DNA from: Hippasteria phrygiana
Lineage: Eukaryota; Echinodermata; Asteroidea; Valvatida; Goniasteridae
Length of the DNA stretch: 64,000 nucleotides
NCBI GenBank assembly: GCA_037893225.1
Contig: JAZGUH010000726.1
Span: 453,501 to 517,500, forward strand
Reading direction: 5' to 3'
A program made the translations under genes and the position numbers. The notes under the pieces are model-generated. The model did no database searches, was not told the DNA's origin, and saw only the letters and a program-made list of their open reading frames with translations. Below are positions 11,780 to 22,503 of the stretch, one piece after another. The first letter of the stretch is position 1. Every line of letters starts with the position of its first letter.

Positions 11780-13275
11780 GTTTGGAACATACAGTTAGTA
11801 TTGTGTTCTGACCTACGAAGCAAGACTTTACATAAATATCATTCTTATATAAAGATTCCTATCAGATGTATGACAGCAGTGATACCATCTTGCGTGGCGG
11901 AAACAAGGAAGGTGCGATTAAATTTGTTAAACGTGCTGGGCTTAAGTGAATTTCTTTGCAGGGTATAGTCGGGAGGACACTCACAGGGTTGTGTTCAAAC
12001 TGTTCGGAAGCGGCTTAGGCGGACGACCTTTTTGGAGACTATAGAACTTTTTCATGTGACATCACTACATATACATTGGACTTTCTGGTGAAGTGATAGT
12101 AATGAGTTGTAAAATGCTATGGACAGCGTGCGTACTCCATTCCATTTGCGCTCATCTGCATTGGGGTTATTCCATTAATTAGGAGGCCAACTTGTGACAT
12201 GCACATTTTAGGCCCTAAATTCATAAATCACCTTTTATGTTTAAAAGCTTTTCTATTTGTTATATTTACACATTTCCTTGAAAATGGTGGAATGTAATTT
12301 TCTTTAGGAGGGTAGGAATCATGTACACCATCAAAATATCTTCATTCATGGAAAATTAAGGGTTTCACGTGTAAACGGGGACACCAAAATGCTTTCAATC
12401 ACATTAAGACATCCTAGAATGTTTTTTTATGCAATTTTTGTTTTTAGTTTAGATAACCTGGTCAATTTTATGATACAAACTCAATTGATTAGTCAATCGG
12501 TGGCCACATCTCATTTTTTGGCATAACATTATTAACATTATTTATTACATTACACTCGTATTCCACCAATCAATGGCGTTTATTCTTTCCGTTTTCGTTA
12601 TCGTCGTCATCGTGGCCAGTGTGGCCGGCCCTTAAAGATAGTGTACACGATTGGTAATCCTCCAATTTTGTTTAATGAATTATTACGAAATACCTGACTA
12701 GACTGTAAGTTAAGAGCAATCTCAATCATCCTGTGAAATGATGGCACCTGGTGTGCTGTAGTTTTCAAGAAAAGTTGAAATTTATATTGTTTTCCAACGG
12801 TTGTTCCGCGTAACAATCGTTGGAAAAATAACGGATTTTATTAAATACTACCCTCTATTGACCAAAATGTAGTTAGTCCGCGTTGCGTCTAAAATGGGTT
12901 AACAATCCGAAAATGGGCGCAATGTTATGTGTCGCGTAGTGTACCGAAGCGACGGGTTGTAACCAGTCGGCTCGCGTAGTTATGTGACCAATTGAAAATC
13001 GATTCCGTTTACAAATATTGGGCTTATTTTACAAGAGGGCGCTATAACAAATCCAGTTAACTGCCGCCCGGCGGTTGAAAACGAACCCCGTTGTTCTCGT
13101 TTTTGTTTCGCCATCTAAGAAAGCAAAACTTTGAAGAGGTCAGTGAAACGATATTTCCCATAAAGTACTAACAACCCAAATCCGCTCATTTCTGAAAATT
13201 GCAGCAATGACCAATCATGTACACTACCTTAATGTTGAAAGTTCGTGTATGCGATTTTCTTATTCACTTCTAATA
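11780..13275. other. non-coding stretch
   Basis: No recognisable gene, RNA or repeat beyond short AT-rich words. Confidence 0.4.
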
Positions 13276-13279
13276 AGTG

Positions 13280-13431
13280 CACTCTAAAAACGGATTGGTT
13301 GAAAACAACCAATATATTGGTAGGATTGGCAGATATATGTCTAACCAATGCAATTGGTTGGACACATATCAACCAATAATTGGTTGTTTTAACCAATATA
13401 TTGGTTATTTCAACCAATCCGTTTTAGAGTG
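13280..13431. mobile_element. palindromic MITE, 152 bp
   Basis: Starts CACTCTAAAAACGGATTGGT and ends with its inverse ACCAATCCGTTTTAGAGTG. The arms extend inwards through AACCAATATATTGGT, itself a palindrome. Nearly the whole element can fold back on itself. No coding capacity. Confidence 0.7.
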
Positions 13432-13876
13432 TGGGGTAAGCAGATCACCAACTTGAGGAAGCAGTTTCAAAAAGGAGATATATCAGTAGTACATACCGCT
13501 GAGTTTGGGATTTATAGTTAGTTCAACATAATTCAAATGACACTATAGGAGCATGCATAACGGCTCATATTCTATATCAGTCTTTTCCTGTTTGATTTTC
13601 TTGACAGAAAAGTTGATACAAAAATATTAAAAAGTGGTCCGCATTATCTTTCCTTTTTGAGGACTGGAGGATCATTTTTCAATTTGGAGAAAGACTAAAA
13701 CCCTGTTTTGTAACTGCCATACAAAAGTGCACAGCAAACACTATTCAGGTGCACACATTAAAGATAAAACAAAGGCAAGGGGATTAACCCTCATCACATC
13801 CAAACAATTATTTTATATGTTCTAACATTCAGGGGCGTATACGCTGAAGTAGCTTCCTGATTTTTTTAAGATGTCT

Positions 13877-14124
13877 CTAATTTGTTATCTTGATTTTCAT
13901 GGAAGAAGTTTTAAGCGTGTAAGTCTGCTTCCAGTGCTCCCAGGTTATACCCCGAAGATTATCAATTGACGGACCGTCGAAGTAGATTCCATTTAAATTG
14001 GCGTCGTAGCAACTCCAGTACCACCAGGCACCGTTGGCGTGCTGGGCACAGTTTGTGCCATAGTCGTCGTTGTCGCGGTCTTTAGTCGTGAATGGCCGGT
14101 TGTTGTGGTGTCGCATTGAATCAC
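13877..14124 (-). CDS. fibrinogen C-terminal domain, last exon
   Basis: Terminal exon of the minus-strand EGF/fibrinogen gene. It starts at 14124 after acceptor TTTCAG in phase 1 and ends with TAG at 13877-13879. It holds the most conserved part of the fibrinogen-related domain: KDRDNDDYGTNCAQ, the calcium-binding aspartates followed by the Cys of the second disulphide, then GAWWYWSCYDANLNGIYF with the partner Cys, then the closing WEHWKQTYTLKTSSMKI. Such domains are secreted recognition modules (ficolins, tenascins, angiopoietin-like and FREP proteins) that bind carbohydrates or proteins. The upstream intron is about 16.9 kb and contains a whole Polinton. The domain has no truncation or missing cysteine. 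Confidence 0.92.
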
Positions 14125-14397
14125 CTGAAATGATATCACATCAACTGATCCGAATCAATCGAAATCAATTTTGCCGCTTGGGCACAAAAAGGTCAATAGA
14201 GAAAAGTATTAACGAACGCCTGAGAAAACAATATTGAGTTTTTAGATTAATATTAATCCCCAGCCCCAAGACTGTAATTCTCGTAACTACGATTGTATTT
14301 TCGACCATACCTTACATTCAGGGTGTACATGTACTGTATATACGTTCGAGGACAAGAGGAGAAAGAAAATACAAAGAAATCTTTCTTGTCCTCGGGA

Positions 14398-14403
14398 GTC
14401 GGT
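14398..14403. repeat. target-site duplication, left (GTCGGT)
   Basis: The six bases GTCGGT directly precede the Polinton and recur at 30269-30274 directly after it. A 6-bp duplication is the family norm. Confidence 0.9.
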
Positions 14404-14812
14404 AGTAGTATAGGGTGGTAAACCAGACCACTTTGGACTTTGCCCTCTAGTGCAAAGGTCAAGTAATGGGTGCGAGTGGGGGAAAGTAAGTGAAAGGTCA
14501 CGAAGTGACCTGTGACCTAGAGAGTCACGTGAGTGACGTCATGATGTCAAAGGTAGGGTCGCGATAAGGTGGAAGTGACGTCACAGGGTGACGTCATGAA
14601 AGTAGTTTGCGGGGAAAAAACAACTTAAGCGCTTTAGCGATGATGCCGTTACGGAGCGTAGCGTAGTAAGGTTAACAGAGTGAGTCGAAGACGAACGGAG
14701 TTTGAGGCATTATATCGCTGAAAGCGATCGTTTTCTTCACGATAGTGAAGACGTGACTACGTCACGTCAGGATCGGGAAGCGATCGCGCGAGATGGGGGT
14801 GGTAAAAATGTA
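14404..14812 (+). repeat. Polinton left terminal inverted repeat
   Basis: About 409 bp matching the inverse of 29830-30268. Shared landmarks are AGTAGTATAGGGTGGT at the tip, ACTTTGGACTTTGCCCTCTA, AAAGGTCACGAAGTGACCTG, TCGCGATAAGGTGGAAGTGA, GAGTCGAAGACGAACGGAGT and GATGGGGGTGGT at the inner end. A central part diverges between the copies. It contains several short palindromes (TGACGTCA, GGTCACGAAGTGACC). Confidence 0.9.
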
Positions 14813-15740
14813 AGGGGGAGGGACCGCTGATAGCGGTCATTGCATCGCGGCAACGTAGGACGTCGCGGAGAAACATTTCGATCGCGTCAGACGAGTCGAG
14901 ACCGGTCTGGACAAGAAGTAACGTGTTGTATGACCTTTTCACCTCGGGTAACGGAGATAGGTATAGTTTTAAAGAAGTATCGTGTTGCATGACCCTTGCA
15001 CCTTGTATGACAGAGATATGACAGAAATAGGCAAAATTGATTTGTTAATGAGAGGCGACTGATTAAAGAATTTACGTGATGTATCACCTTTGTACCTGGC
15101 GTAGCAAAAGGTGATATAGTTTAATCTATGACGGCGAGGGTCACTGACTTATAAAATACACCTACCTTGGGGCATTCCGGGCATTTGTAAGAACGATGGC
15201 CTTTGCAGAGGTGTTATAAGAATTGGTCCACGCGATTGAAGATGGTCAAGACAAGTCCCGCATTGAGAGGCTGGTGCATAGACTTCGAGGGGAATATGCC
15301 TTAGAGTTAAGAGATTGTTTGCCGAATGATTTAACCGCATCGCGCATCGATATCCTCAAAGACATAGTGCGTATAGAGATCTGCTGAGTTATCAGGGGTC
15401 GGGGTCAAACAACCGGTAGTCGTTTGAATTCTATTTGCAAAATAAATGAGAAGAGATAAGGTGCTTGTAAAACAGCTTAGTTATGTACTTTGACCTTTCT
15501 TTACGCTGTGCGGGTTGTTATTACTGAGATTCACATTGACCGTCGTAGAGGAGGGTTAAGAGGGGTTAAAGACCGGAGCTTCGACGATAATGGTCGGACA
15601 TTGCCGGCCAATATACCCGATTATTAAACAGAAGGTTCGATTAGCGCGATCGAAGCGGCACAAATACCCGAATATAGCCCTTAATGGATTTTATCAGCTG
15701 ATATACAAAGGTCATAAATGGAAAAAGTTTGTAAGGTCGG
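14813..15740. other. Polinton subterminal region with degenerate 45-bp units
   Basis: No gene recognised. Three related units (near 14918, 14980 and 15072) share a pattern of the type CGTGTTGTATGACC ... CACCT ... GAGATA. This is where the deleted left-hand genes of a full Polinton might have been. Confidence 0.4.
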
Positions 15741-15788
15741 TCGCTATACGATCGATCAGAAGTAATCGTGTAGAGACACGTTTGTATC

Positions 15789-16020
15789 GTGGCCCTGAAG
15801 GGACATGCACACATCGTACATTTCTGCGCATATTTCTGCGACGTCGTACATTTCATCGCACATTTTATCGCAGATTTCTGCGATGTCGTACATTTTTTCG
15901 CAGATTTCTGCGCAGATATTTCCAATGTCGTACATTTTATCGCACATATATTTGCAGATTTCGGCCGTGGATTCAGCCATGGATTCAGCCGCAGATTTAG
16001 CAAAATTACACGTTTTTAAA
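15789..16020 (+). repeat. TGCGATGTCGTACATTT repeat block, left arm
   Basis: Degenerate tandem words TCGCAGATTTCTGCG, GATGTCGTACATTT and TCGCACATTTTATCG. The block ends in GGATTCAGCC(A/G) repeats and GCAAAATTACACG. An inverted copy lies at 16395-16710. Frames on both strands stay open because of the 3-nt phasing. The minus frame reads as a charged, Cys-rich heptad-like pattern (CDKMYDIAEICAEM). Coding function is unproven. Confidence 0.6.
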
Positions 16021-16394
16021 TAACGAATATATTCTGCATGCTCCAAATTTAGAGAAGACCAATTAGGTTAGGTTCTAACAAAGGAATAATGAGAACTTTT
16101 CATTCAAAAGTGCAGAAAACTGCAGAAAACTTCAATGTGGACTAACCAAATAGCTATTTTTCTACATTCGCGCACACCATATGTACGTGCACAATGCGCG
16201 CGCTCAGTGTGGACCTGCGAAATGGCAAATTGTCTAGCTCGCTATTCCCCATACGGATATGTGCACAGTCCGCGGTGTACAAAAACCGCCATATCCGGGG
16301 TCCAAACTTAGCCCATTAGCCCATTAATTAGAAGCTAATTATTGAACGTAATCGGTCTTCTCAAAATTTTGAGCATGTAGAATATTATTCGTTA

Positions 16395-16710
16395 TTTAGG
16401 CTATGCTTAAAAACGTGCAATTTTGCTAAAACCTTAAACATTTTGTTAATGGAACCCCCGAAAAGCACACTTTGTTGACCATCTTTTACTTGATGCGTTT
16501 GAGATTCTGAGTCTGCGGCTGACTCCACGGCCGAAATCTGCAAAGAAATGTGCGATAAAATGTGCGACATCGCAAATATCTGCGCAGAAATCTGCGATAA
16601 AATGTGCGATAAAATGTGCGACATCGCAGAAATCTGCGCAGAAATGTGCGATAAAATGTACGACATCGCAGGAAATCTGCGCAGAAATGTGCGATGTGTG
16701 CATGTCCCTT
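16395..16710 (-). repeat. TGCGATGTCGTACATTT repeat block, inverted copy
   Basis: Inverted relative to 15789-16020, including the flanking words AAAACGTGCAATTTTGC and CTGACTCCACGGCCGAAATC. The core has units of about 42 nt (for example ATGTGCGACATCGCAGAAAT followed by CTGCGCAG...). The plus frame reads MCDKMCDIAEICAEMCDK. Confidence 0.6.
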
Positions 16711-16767
16711 CACGTTTCGATCGTAGATGCAGTCATACTTTTTAAAAGCATCACGGTATAATTATCG

Positions 16768-17267
16768 GTGATGTACAGGTTAGATTGCATTGTATCGATC
16801 AGTTTGTTAAACTACGAATGTAGTGCGGAGCAGCCTTACGACAGCAATGACGAGGATATGTTTGGATCTCCCGATCCCACGAGTAGCCAGCTCATAGCCA
16901 TACAGCAATGTGCCGATCAGGAGTATTACTATCCATTCAACAGCACGGGTCCCTCGCAGAGAACACTTCGTGAATTAGAGCAAATAGAAGGCTTGAACTG
17001 TAATCCAGTAAGTATCTGGATATGTGATAAAATATTTCGATAAAATCCAAAACGTGTATACCTTACTTTAGTCGGCCTCAATTGGACATCTTGATTTTAG
17101 TACATTTTAGTACGAGTATCACTGATAATTGCGTTGTGCATATCTGCCTACAGGAACCCGTTCAGGAATCGGCCGAATCCTGCCCAACATGTCTGGACAC
17201 GTCCCAGGATCCGATGTCTCTGATTGTTTTGGCATTGGAAACGATAACCCCTTCGTCCGTGAACAAG
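16768..17267 (+). CDS. candidate two-exon gene in the Polinton, unknown
   Basis: Exon 1 (to 17007) is an open frame with acidic, Ser/Gln-rich sequence (YDSNDEDMFGSPDPTSSQLI) and ends at the consensus donor GTAAGT in phase 0. Exon 2 (17154-17267) follows acceptor TGCCTACAG, stays open for 38 codons (SCPTCLDTSQDPMSLIVLAL) and ends at AAG before GTGGGT, again phase 0. The 146-bp intron has normal borders. I do not recognise the protein. It lies within the Polinton ends but could be host sequence carried or inserted. The first exon start is uncertain. Confidence 0.35.
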
Positions 17268-18478
17268 GTGGGTTGTCATATTGCGCATTCGCAATGAGAC
17301 AAAATCTCAGGGGCGGCCCCGGGGCGACGCGGGGGTGAGAATGTGCGACGTTTAACACCAGCCATTTTCGCCCCGGGGCCACCCCCGAGATTGGTCTCGC
17401 CCCGAGGCGAACTCACCCCTGATCCAGAGGGAGGGGGGGGGAGGCACACACACCCCCCATTAGTCAGTTTTGTCGACAAAACCATGGTGCTGTCGGCAAA
17501 ATCAAAAATGAAGAATTGAGAAGGAAGGGGAAAAAGAAAATACGGAGAATGTAAATAATAAACACCGCTTCTTTGCTCAGAACCCCGCGAAGCTAAAATC
17601 CGGGTCTGCAACCCATGGCAAAAGAACGTGTCGGCATGAGCTGCCGCGCGAGGGCGTTTCATATATGGCGGTTGACAGCAAGCGATTTTTTTTTCCGTAG
17701 GCGGGTGAAGCAATTTTCATAAATAACTCAGTGGTTGCATTGATCACTGCACAGCTATAGCACACTTAGGTTCTCGGTTCTCTTTTTCCCCTTAAATAAA
17801 AAATATCCAAAAATAGTACAGTAAAGAAAAATGGGTACAGCGGATTCGAACTAGGGACCTTTTGATCCATAACCCATCCCAGCAGCCACTAGACTAGTCT
17901 GTAGCAGCTCGACAACAGCCGTTCTATAAAATGATTAAATGTAACTAGTTGACTAAATAATAACAATGCTGTGACGTTCTGTTCTATTGACATATCGCGG
18001 TCGAATCGCATCAACGCAGCTTGTGAATTATTGTCTAATCACATCAATTATAATTCCACGTGGAACGCGCAAAATCTGAGACAAACAAAAATTACCTCAC
18101 AAAATTCCCATAGGGTTGTCTAAGGAGCGTGGTTAACTCATAAACGGCGATAGGTCAATTATAATGAATAAATATAACTTTCTCATCAAAACTACTGAAT
18201 TATTCATGATTAAATGAATGCGCTGACAGCTACAGCTGTGCATTGAAAACTCAATGACGGCACCAATAGGTCTCTCTCAAATGACGTCACTTCCTACGGA
18301 TTGCCACGTGCATCGGTATTTTGGGCGTCAACTTTTCGTGACGCGCATCGGCTGCGCCGTACTACTCGATGAAATTTCGAGCAACAAGCGCGCGTGTTTA
18401 GAATATTTTGCACACTGCGCGCACACGTACCTAATGGCGTTGAACACGCAGTTGTAATTTTCTTACAAAGAAGGCGTC
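17268..18478. other. non-coding stretch with GC-rich hairpin
   Basis: Holds an imperfect hairpin, TCTCAGGGGCGGCCCCGGGG near 17293 against its inverse near 17370-17393. No gene recognised. The GC-rich patch is followed by AT-rich DNA with a tRNA-like segment at 17825-17910. Confidence 0.45.
17825..17910 (-). repeat. tRNA-derived SINE-like head
   Basis: On the minus strand TAGTCTAGTGGCTGCTGGG resembles a pol III A box and D-arm, and GGTCCCTAGTTCGAATCC a B box and T-arm, about 35 nt apart as in tRNA. It does not fold into a convincing functional tRNA, so I call it a tRNA-derived SINE or tRNA pseudogene. Confidence 0.45.
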
Positions 18479-18917
18479 CTATACGGGAATTCGCCGAACA
18501 AAATTAGAAGCCATTTTTGCTCTGGTGCCGCGCCCGCGTGCAGGCTGCCCGCGTTCTTTAATTTGATTCGCGTGCGCATTTTGGCAAGTTGTAAACACCC
18601 CGTTGGTCGAAGCTGCGTCAAGCGCGTGCGTCTAAAACGCACGCGAGCGCCTCGCCACCGCAGTAAATGCTTCTAATTTTGGTCGCCGGATTAGTCTATA
18701 CGGGAATTCGCCGAACACAATTAGAAGCCATTTTTACGGTGATGCCGCGCTTGCGTGCAGGCTGCCCGCGTTCTTTAATTTGAGTCGCGTGCGCATTTTG
18801 GCAAGTTGTAAACACCCCGTTGGTCGAAGCTGCGTGGAGCGCGTGCGTAAAACACGCACGCGAGCGTGGTGCCACCGCAGTAAATGCTTCTAATTTTGGT
18901 CGCCGGATTAGTCTATA
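18479..18917. repeat. 217-bp tandem duplication
   Basis: CTATACGGGAATTCGCCGAA begins at 18479 and again at 18696, with matching sequence throughout both units (CAAGTTGTAAACACCCCGTT, AGTAAATGCTTCTAATTTTG). The units differ by scattered changes. Both are GC-rich, with embedded GCGTGCGT...ACGCACGC inverted words. Confidence 0.85.
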
Positions 18918-19179
18918 AAAGGTGAAAAATGTGAAAAAGGTGGTTTGGGTGAGGAGGGGTGGGGTGGGTGTGGCAGTTGAGTTTGTTATAGTGATTCTAC
19001 GGGTAGGCTTTAAATGGGTAGGCTCTACTCAAATTTGTCCTCTTAACTCCATATTTCACTCCAAAAAACCCTGCAGATGTTCTTCGACGTGGCCCTTTCT
19101 TCTGAATGTGGCAAAACGAACAATTTTCAAATAGATTGTGTTCATGCCTGGGCAAAAGTGTACTAAACTACACAATCGC

Positions 19180-19270
19180 GCAAACAGAACAAAAACAAAG
19201 GCTTTTCCGCATGTATGCGGAAAAGCCAAAAATCCGAACAAAAACAAAGCCTTTTCCGACTGATTGTCGG
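19180..19270. repeat. hairpin repeat GGCTTTTCCGCA, two units
   Basis: AAAGGCTTTTCCGCATG with its inverse TGCGGAAAAGCC, then a second unit with a weaker hairpin. The same unit forms a four-copy array at 57150-57355. Confidence 0.7.
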
Positions 19271-19283
19271 AGTCTTTGGTTGA

Positions 19284-19439
19284 GTCTTTTGATTTGATTT
19301 GATTTATTCGCAATTTCCACATAGAAATGATATAGATTAATTAATTATCTAGAACTGTAAATTAACAATTAAACAGAGTCCCCCATACAGTGGAAAAAGC
19401 AGGGATAACGCAAATAAAAAAATTAAAAAAGTATTTCCA
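19284..19439 (-). mobile_element. LINE 3'-end-like remnant
   Basis: TTTGATTTGATTTGATTTAT resembles the pentamer tail of a minus-strand LINE, like the one at 41066, and is followed by AT-rich UTR-like sequence. It abuts the truncated integrase frame and may have removed its N-terminus. Confidence 0.3.
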
Positions 19440-20690
19440 TTGCGGTCGACAGCCCGCCTATACATTGAACAAGTCCATTCACGCTTCAGAAGAAATAGGG
19501 TGGTAGTCTATGGCGTGGACGAACAGTGGCAGGCAGATCTGGTGGACATGTCTTCGTTGTCAAAGTACAACGGCAAACTACAGATATGTACTTACCTGCA
19601 TATCTTATCGAAATATGCATGGGCCATTCCTCTGAAAGACAAATGGAGTAAAACTTTGATCGGTGCGTTCCAAATGATATTTAAGGACGGCCGCCAACCC
19701 TACGTGCTTCAGACGGACGAAGGAACGGAATTTATCAATCTTCCATTTTAGAAGTTTCTAAAGACCAACGGCATACGTTTCTTCACGACGCATAACGAAA
19801 CCAAGGCCAGTGTGGTGGAAAGATTTAATAGGACTCTTTAGACAAAAATGTGGAAGTACTTCAAGGCCAATAACAATACGCTTACATGACGATACTGCCA
19901 AAGTTATTGTACGCCTAAAATAACTCCTTCCACAGGAGCATCAGGAACACACCAGCCGCCGTCAATTAATCCAACGCCGAGAACGTTAGAAGGAGGCTGT
20001 ACGGCCCCACCGACAAAACCCCGCCTATCGCCTTCCGTTTCAATGTCGGAGACACAGTGCGTATCATCAGTATGGCTGCCAGACCTTTTCACAAGGGTTA
20101 CTTACCCAATTGGACGACCGAGCTGTTCGCGGTCAGCGAAATAATTCCTCGCGAAGTTAAAAGATTACGAGGGGGAGGAATTAACAGGTACGTTTTACGA
20201 GGCGGAATTACACTATGAACCCCTTGGATGTGATTTCTTATTCAGAATGGACAGGAGGATTAAGATAATGTGATATTAACAATGAGGGTCCAAAATCACA
20301 TCCAGAGTCCAGAATCACAATGCGGTATAAGCTGTTAAACCCAGAAGTCACAATGTACTCTTGGTCAGGGTGGGATAATAGTTCACAGGCTTCAGATGTG
20401 ATATTAAATAGAGTAGGATGTGATTTTGGACCATCATTGTTAAAATCACATCCTCTTAATCCTCATGTCCATTTTGAATAGGAAATCACATCCAAGGGAT
20501 TCACAGTGTTACAAAGGGCGAGTAAAACTGACAACGTCTACCAGGTGGAACGGGTACTGGAAAGCAGAAAGAGGAGAGGCGTGACGGAATACTTTGTCAA
20601 ATGGCTGGTCTACCCTGACAAGTTCAACAGATGGGTCCCCAGATTACCTTATAAAGTTAGACCGGACCGAGTTAAGCCTCAGTCGTCACT
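19440..20690 (+). pseudogene. Polinton integrase with C-terminal chromodomain, broken
   Basis: Retroviral-type integrase of Polintons. DEQWQADLVDMSSLSK holds the first catalytic Asp, VLQTDEGTEF the second, and KASVVERFNRTL the Glu. After the core, a stretch at about 20040-20215 matches the usual SH3-like C-terminal region (GDTVRI, HKGYLPNWT). A MITE (20221-20498) interrupts it, after which TDNVYQVERVLESRKRRGVT and VKWLVYP give a clear chromodomain. The family integrates element DNA, and the chromodomain targets chromatin. Several in-frame stops (after NLPF, and after FNRTL) and frameshifts inactivate it. The N-terminal zinc-finger part is missing. Confidence 0.85.
20221..20498. mobile_element. 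foldback MITE inside the Polinton integrase
   Basis: Starts CCCTTGGATGTGATTTC and ends with its inverse GAAATCACATCCAAGGG. The inverted ends extend about 80 bp through GAGGATTAAGA and TTAACAATGA. It has no open frame. It separates the integrase body from the chromodomain, so it inserted after the Polinton. No clear target duplication. Confidence 0.8.
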
Positions 20691-20702
20691 AAGGGATCCA
20701 TC

Positions 20703-22377
20703 ATGGAGGATTCGCATTACATCACGCTTCCCACCAACAACAGCATGGACGTCAATCCCCAAAACACGCTGACACATTACCGCGTGACTCTACCGTCAGC
20801 CATGACCTTTGAAGGTGACCGGGTTGTGGCCCTCGTTGAGGTTACTTACTCCCATCGATGGCTAAACGTAGTCGAAGGCCACAATCACATTCTGCACAGC
20901 GGGAGAAGACGAACAAGTGGCAGCATTTACACCCTGTATTTGTACACAGCGCCCGCCAGTGTTCACAGAAAATTGAATAGGGAGCGACCTTCGTGCGAAG
21001 CGTGCTGAAAATCGCAAAGCTAGGGAGTCCACAAATTAGCGAGTGAGGTTAACAATTCATATCGGCCGCGATGAGTGCAGCACAAGTTCTTGCGATCTAG
21101 ATCTAGCATCGTCGAATTTCGAATATGGCACCCACTCGAACTTCGCGATAAACTGGCTGATTTTATACATTTTTGAAAGAATATATCTAAAATATTTGAA
21201 ATTGTTGTGTACTTCCTGATCTATATACATCTGATCCTATTTTCCCAGGAAAATCGGAAGAAATTGAAATCTACTGCGTCGTACATGTATTTCCACGATT
21301 TTGCCTGCCCATGTACACATTTCGTGTATAGCGTATTGACTACACACGCAACATTTACCGCCGGATCAGAATAATTAAATGACTCGTCTTACGAATGACG
21401 CAAAATTGCGACGAATAATTACGCTGAATAGACAAGTTATGTACCAAAATAATCCTGAATATATAGGCTTCCTAGACAACTATTTCATTAATTAGCAATT
21501 TAAGTGAAAATGGTAAAAAATAAGCAATATTGTCTTCCCTTTCACGAGACCGCCTTTCAACTCGCCACTGAGAAAAAAAACCTATACAACACAAGCAATT
21601 GTTTTTCAGTTGTCTAGGCCGCACCGTATTTTTGCCGTCTCCAGAACTCTTCTGATCAAGCCTGCCTATAGGTAAAACCGCAATACACTGACCTTACGAA
21701 AAAGTATTTTGTCACGATGTTTAGCATGCCTTTTAACGTTGCTCGGCAGCTATGGAGTAAGCTGGATTTGACACGACTTCATCGTGTAAATTTTTATTGC
21801 GGGCCAATCAGCGATGCGTATTAGCTTTGTGGTGGCGCTGTGGGCCACTATGCAGGATGAATGAGCAGTGTACACCCTGTGAAGTGCACGTCCATAAGAT
21901 TGCAGAGGGTTACTATCCCACACCGGACGAACTGATAGAAAAGATCACTCCTGCTATATCGCACGATTATCTCGTCCGGATCAAATACACCAAATACATT
22001 AAGAAAGTCACCAAACATTTGTCTTTGCTCATGGGTTTTGAAAAAAGGTGCAGAAATTATCGTAATGCAAAAAGCACCCTGAGTGGCAGATTTATAACCG
22101 GTTCACGCCATGTTCGTGTACACCAAACATCATCGAGTATAACACCGTCGGTGACATCAGAGCACCCCTTTTGAGAATCGGCAACGTAGACGGGAAATAT
22201 GGACAGGCAGTCACCAAGACGTTTGTCGCCCCACACTACATGCCTCTCAAGCAAAATCTAGTCAACATTATCGAAATAGATATAAGGGACGACACTGGCC
22301 TACACATTCCATTCATAGTCGGAAAGGTCATAGCTAAACTTCACTTTAGAAAGCACCGCTCGCCTTACTTTAACTAA
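20703..22377 (+). pseudogene. Polinton capsid-associated protein, split by an insert
   Basis: The start at 20703 (MEDSHYITLPTNNSMDVNPQ) resembles the conserved opening of the protein encoded just upstream of F54H12.2-like capsid genes in animal Polintons. It includes SHRWLNVVEGHN. The middle resumes near 21880 (AEGYYPTPDELIEKI, then a SLLMGF motif), and the end (VGDIRAPLLRIG ... HFRKHRSPYFN) stops at about 22377. A 933-bp insertion (20938-21870) with a 10-bp duplication splits it, and a frameshift lies near 22150. By position it is a virion-type structural protein, perhaps a minor or penton component. That role is inference. Confidence 0.65.
20938..21870. mobile_element. 0.93-kb non-autonomous insert with TACACCCTGT duplication
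   Basis: TACACCCTGT occurs at 20928-20937 and again at 21871-21880, and the interrupted coding sequence resumes after the second copy. A diverged copy of the right half (about 21378-21850) lies at 61391-61805. CACAGCGCC words occur in inverse orientation near the two ends. There is no open frame. The 10-bp duplication is compatible with a Mutator-like MITE, but the terminal repeats are weak. Confidence 0.6.
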
Positions 22378-22394
22378 TACTCATCGCCTCAATC

Positions 22395-22503
22395 ATGCGG
22401 GGGCATTTTTCACCCCAGCATAAACACTACGAGGATTATTATACCCACCAGGTGGGACATTCCCAGTTTTTCAGGGTTCATGTACGCAAAAAGGTTATGG
22501 TTT
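22395..22503 (+). pseudogene. Polinton small basic core-like protein, 5' part
   Basis: Starts with ATG 18 bp after the preceding gene and reads a His/Tyr-rich opening (MRGHFSPQHKHYEDYYTHQV). The frame is cut at 22503 by the DIRS element. The 3' part is at 28367-28684. The split shows the DIRS inserted into this gene. Adenovirus-like small core or minor-capsid proteins occupy this place in animal Polintons; the exact homology is inferred from position and composition. Confidence 0.6.

Noticed and set aside
15590..16023. Arg/Phe-rich plus-strand frames (FLRRRTFHRTF type)
   Set aside because: Reading frames of the 3-nt-phased repeat; the composition is implausible for a folded protein.
17825..17910. 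Functional tRNA gene
   Set aside because: A and B boxes are present but stems do not pair well; SINE or pseudogene is more likely.
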